A stretch of 6,772 nt of DNA, from the NCBI GenBank assembly GCA_028696285.1, contig JAQVHJ010000137.1, positions 1-6,772 on the forward strand. The letters run 5' to 3'. The notes beneath the pieces were generated by a model. That model was not told where the DNA came from. It saw only the letters and a program-made list of their open reading frames with translations, and made no database searches. The stretch comes from a bacterium (lineage in GTDB: Bacteria > AUK180 > JAQVHJ01). Position numbers and translations under genes: made by a program. Positions 4,233-6,772 of the stretch are shown one piece after another. How positions within the stretch are numbered: the first letter of the stretch is position 1; each line of letters opens with the position of its first letter.

Positions 4233-5618
4233 ATGAGAAAGAGCCATTTAATTATTTTGGTGGTTTTGGTTTGTTTACTGACAGTTTTGAATACAGACGT
4301 TTTTGCTAAGGCGAAGATTACTTTTCTAACCGGTACAGTCAAGTACCAGAAATCCGGGTCAGAAGACTGGGTTGATGCAAAGAAAGACCTGGAACTTGAA
4401 GATAATGATTCAATAAAGACAGGAAAATTTTCAAATGTGGAGCTTGAGTTCCCTGAAGATAACTCCGTAAAGATTGCCCAAAATACCGTATTAACCGTTG
4501 AGCAGATAGGTAAGGACAGCAAGTCTTCATTCAAGGTTGAGTCGGGTAAGGTCTTCATGCAGATAAAGAAGGGTGAAGACACAGATGTTAAGACCCCTAA
4601 TGCCGTTGCGGGTGTACGCGGAACCAAGTTCTTTGTAGAATTCAAGGAAGGCGAGACCTTCATATTTGTCGTTGAAGGTTCTGTCTGGGTTAAGCGCCTC
4701 GGTTTTGAAGAAGAGAAGGTCCTGAACGAAGGCCAGCTGATCAATGTATTAAATTCCGGTTTTGGTCAGTTACGGACTGCATCATCCAGGGAAAGAATGA
4801 ATTTTGGCATTGGTATCCCGATCATGCTTGGCGGAAGCTCAAGCCAGGACATGCTGAAGAATTCACTTCGTACCGAAATGAAGTTTGAAAAGAATAATCT
4901 TAATAATGACCGGAACGACCTTTCGGGAAAGAAGAATGAGGATTTTGTAACCGGCAGGACATTAAAGGATGTTCACGGTGTTCCAGTACGTGTTGAGCAG
5001 ATATTTAAAAGGCCCGGCACAGCTTCATTCCAGCTGATCAATATTACCAAGCGTGATGACGGGTTAACTTATCTTGACTGGAAAATGACATATAATAAAC
5101 CTCTCCCCGAAGATATAAATGATTGGGGAAGTTTCTTTGAAGACCAGGGCGACAACCTGCATATTGAACTTCGCGAAGTTGATATGGGAACTATGAAAGA
5201 CGGTTTTGGTGATAACTTACGCTGGCTCGGGCGGTATAATGCAGAGACCGGTGAACTGGATGAGACCTTCTTCGTGAATGGTATTGAGAGAGACGGTTCA
5301 TTCAGTGATTATGAAGACAGCCGAATAACCGACCCTGATAATTTCTATTCCTACGGAGAACTACTGTTATATGAGGCCGGAACTTATGGCCAACCTGAGG
5401 TTGAACCGGTTGAGATAATAGTAATTAGAACCTATATCATCAATGATGACGGGAAGATTATTTCTGTGCGGGATTTTGCATCATCAGGAGATGTATTCTC
5501 ATTAATCTCCACTTCCGCAGGTGAGATAATCCTTTCTGCCGATTCATTTGTATATGGCGACATTGACCTTGTCATGATCGGCGGCGTCGGTGTTGTATTT
5601 GTAATGTATATGCTTTAA
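4233..5618 (+). CDS. exported FecR-domain protein
   Basis: A 461-residue protein. Residues 1-25 form a classic signal peptide (MRKS, a Leu/Val/Ile core, then VFA before KAK), so it acts outside the cytoplasm. A FecR domain spans about 30-165. It begins ITFLTGTVKYQ, and its most conserved part is TPNAVAGVRGTKFFVE from residue 121, followed by the VEGSVWVK strand. Residues about 165-235 are charged, polar linker. The remaining part (to about 440) is acidic and aromatic with no family I recognise. The last 17 residues (DLVMIGGVGVVFVMYML) are hydrophobic and end the protein. Unlike classical FecR, there is no N-terminal anti-sigma region and no sigma factor or TonB receptor gene adjacent, so sigma regulation is not supported. 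A structural or binding role in the envelope is more likely. The gene opens an operon with two more exported proteins. Confidence 0.9.
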   Translation: MRKSHLIILVVLVCLLTVLNTDVFAKAKITFLTGTVKYQKSGSEDWVDAKKDLELEDNDSIKTGKFSNVELEFPEDNSVKIAQNTVLTVEQIGKDSKSSFKVESGKVFMQIKKGEDTDVKTPNAVAGVRGTKFFVEFKEGETFIFVVEGSVWVKRLGFEEEKVLNEGQLINVLNSGFGQLRTASSRERMNFGIGIPIMLGGSSSQDMLKNSLRTEMKFEKNNLNNDRNDLSGKKNEDFVTGRTLKDVHGVPVRVEQIFKRPGTASFQLINITKRDDGLTYLDWKMTYNKPLPEDINDWGSFFEDQGDNLHIELREVDMGTMKDGFGDNLRWLGRYNAETGELDETFFVNGIERDGSFSDYEDSRITDPDNFYSYGELLLYEAGTYGQPEVEPVEIIVIRTYIINDDGKIISVRDFASSGDVFSLISTSAGEIILSADSFVYGDIDLVMIGGVGVVFVMYML

Positions 5619-5634
5619 AAATCCGGGGATGAGC

Positions 5635-6381
5635 ATGAAGGTAATTAAAATTATTTTATTAGTTGCTTTTTTGGCAATATTCTCAACTGCATACGGTGAT
5701 TTTGAATCAACCATGGCGCGGTCGGCATTTGAATTTGCGACCAATCCATCGCAATTCCTGTTTGAGATAGAGAATGATTCTGCTTCGTATCATATTCATG
5801 ATGTTAATCAGAAGTTTAATATTCAGACCAACTTGATCCTGACGGGATTTACTGTTTTGAATGTTAACACATCGTTTTTACTCTATTCAGATCCTGCAAA
5901 AAAATTCAAGACAATTTTTTCAATCGGCTACTGGAATATTCTAGGCTTGAGCATGATTGATTCTGATTCAGCGGGATTTAAGGCGACAGCCGACGGGTTT
6001 GTACCTACATTCATTTTTTCAAAGGGGATTAATGAAGAGGTTGAATTCTTTGCCGGGTTGAAATATTCTTCAAGTAAATTATCCATTAAGCTTGATGAGC
6101 CCCTTTCAGAGGAAGGGGATGATGTTTCCAGTCTCGGATTTGACCTGACAGAGGTTACGGAGATTGAAGATAAGATAGGTGAAGTCTCGGTATTTTGGGG
6201 AGTTTATTCAATGCTGCCGAAGAATAAGGACTTGAATCTTTGTGTCGGATACCAGTTCAATACACAGAGGATCTTTACAAAGATACAGCTGGATACAAAA
6301 TTCTTCACGTATGGTTTGGGTTTGTATCCGGATAGTGTGTTGTTCTTCCATCCGCAGATCAGTTTTCAATATAACTTCTAA
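5635..6381 (+). CDS. probable outer-membrane beta-barrel protein
   Basis: A protein of 248 residues from the ATG at 5635, chosen because GGGG (5625-5628) is then 6 bases upstream. An in-frame ATG at 5629 abuts that site and would add two residues. Residues 1-21 form a signal peptide (MKVIKI, hydrophobic core, STAYG before DFES). The rest shows alternating polar and aromatic or aliphatic residues, as expected of barrel strands, broken by acidic loops such as DEPLSEEGDD. It ends HPQISFQYNF; the C-terminal Phe with alternating hydrophobics is the usual signal for insertion by the BAM machinery. The size would suit roughly 8-10 strands. No specific family is recognised, so the cargo or role is unknown. 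It starts 16 bases after the FecR stop, in the same operon. Confidence 0.8.
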   Translation: MKVIKIILLVAFLAIFSTAYGDFESTMARSAFEFATNPSQFLFEIENDSASYHIHDVNQKFNIQTNLILTGFTVLNVNTSFLLYSDPAKKFKTIFSIGYWNILGLSMIDSDSAGFKATADGFVPTFIFSKGINEEVEFFAGLKYSSSKLSIKLDEPLSEEGDDVSSLGFDLTEVTEIEDKIGEVSVFWGVYSMLPKNKDLNLCVGYQFNTQRIFTKIQLDTKFFTYGLGLYPDSVLFFHPQISFQYNF

Positions 6382-6398
6382 ACCGGCAGGAATTGAAA

Positions 6399-6772
6399 AT
6401 GAAAAGAGTATTAATCTTATTAATCAGTATAATCGCCGCAGCAGGCGCGTTTTCCGAGCAGGCGCCATACATCAGTTTTGATATAAGTGAAGGAATGGTA
6501 ACCACAGACACTTCCGATATCATCACGTCATATAATATTTTTGCAGATATTGGTTATATAATCAAGACCCCTGACGGTTCAAGCTACATGGTCATGTATG
6601 AATTGTTATACCAGGGCCCGGGATTACGGCCATTGAGCTCAGAATCGTTAATGGAAAGGAACCAGGATCATTTCTTTGTATTTAAATATATGAAGGAAAT
6701 CAATCCGAAGCTTTCATTTAAAGCAAAGGCAAATTACTTACTTGAATATTACCGATTAAGTAAATCAGAACA
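6399..6772 (+). CDS. exported protein, possible second barrel (3' partial)
   Basis: The ATG at 6399 has GGCAGG 8 bases upstream and lies 17 bases after the preceding stop. The frame is open to the window edge, giving 124 codons so far. It begins MKRVLILLISIIAAAGAFS, a clear signal peptide with likely cleavage near AFS/EQ. The exported part shows alternating strand-like patterns (YISFDISEG, YNIFADIGYIIK, SYMVMYELLY, HFFVFKYMKE, KLSFKAKANYLLEYYRL), with paired strands joined by turns such as KTPDGSS. This is consistent with an outer-membrane barrel like its neighbour, but the end is missing, so a terminal Phe cannot be checked. It is the third gene of the FecR operon. No known family is recognised. 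Confidence 0.8.
   Translation, partial: MKRVLILLISIIAAAGAFSEQAPYISFDISEGMVTTDTSDIITSYNIFADIGYIIKTPDGSSYMVMYELLYQGPGLRPLSSESLMERNQDHFFVFKYMKEINPKLSFKAKANYLLEYYRLSKSE

Noticed and set aside
4112..4744. 210-residue frame on the - strand
   Set aside because: It is antisense to the FecR gene and crosses its promoter and the 7-bp array, which supplies a repetitive RSTVNG tail; no start signal supports it.
6242..6481. 79-residue frame on the + strand
   Set aside because: It overlaps the end of the barrel gene and the start of the next signal-peptide gene in another frame; both of those are better supported.

Overview
The window looks like chromosomal DNA from an uncultured, diderm (Gram-negative type) bacterium of moderate-to-low GC. 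This rests on an outer-membrane-type barrel ending in Phe, three signal-peptide proteins in a row, a FecR-domain protein and a consensus sigma70-type promoter with a strong Shine-Dalgarno. No rRNA, tRNA or lineage marker is present, so I do not assign a phylum. All credible genes lie on the + strand, in two cassettes separated by about 1.7 kb of non-coding repeat-rich DNA.

Left cassette (1-2533): the 3' part of a gene for a small membrane protein with a C2H2-like zinc knuckle, a charged helical middle and a C-terminal membrane helix. It is followed 9 bases later by a PAS-GAF-GGDEF diguanylate cyclase with intact active and inhibitory sites, and 2 bases after that by a single-HKD phospholipase D-fold protein with a cysteine-rich tail. 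The spacing argues for one transcript. The cyclase would turn an unknown sensed signal into cyclic di-GMP; the roles of its two neighbours cannot be read from sequence.

Middle (2534-4178): no credible gene. The first 650 bases hold scattered hairpins and short repeats. From about 3123 to 4169 the DNA is a mosaic of recurring modules: a 20-bp imperfect palindrome in six copies, an ATTGC...GCAAT REP-like element in three copies, an 87-bp unit (three in tandem plus one apart, three of the four identical), and arrays of 7-bp tandem repeats with several consensus sequences. A composite of these modules occurs twice, differing mainly by two extra 87-bp units.

Right cassette (4233-6772+): a near-consensus promoter starts 10 bases after the last 7-bp array and drives a secreted FecR-domain protein. 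Two more signal-peptide proteins follow after short gaps: a probable outer-membrane beta-barrel ending in Phe, and a second exported protein cut by the window edge. The set looks like a cell-envelope operon. No sigma/anti-sigma pair or TonB receptor lies beside the FecR gene, so classical iron-dicitrate-type signalling is not supported here.

The most unusual content is the modular repeat mosaic rather than any single gene.
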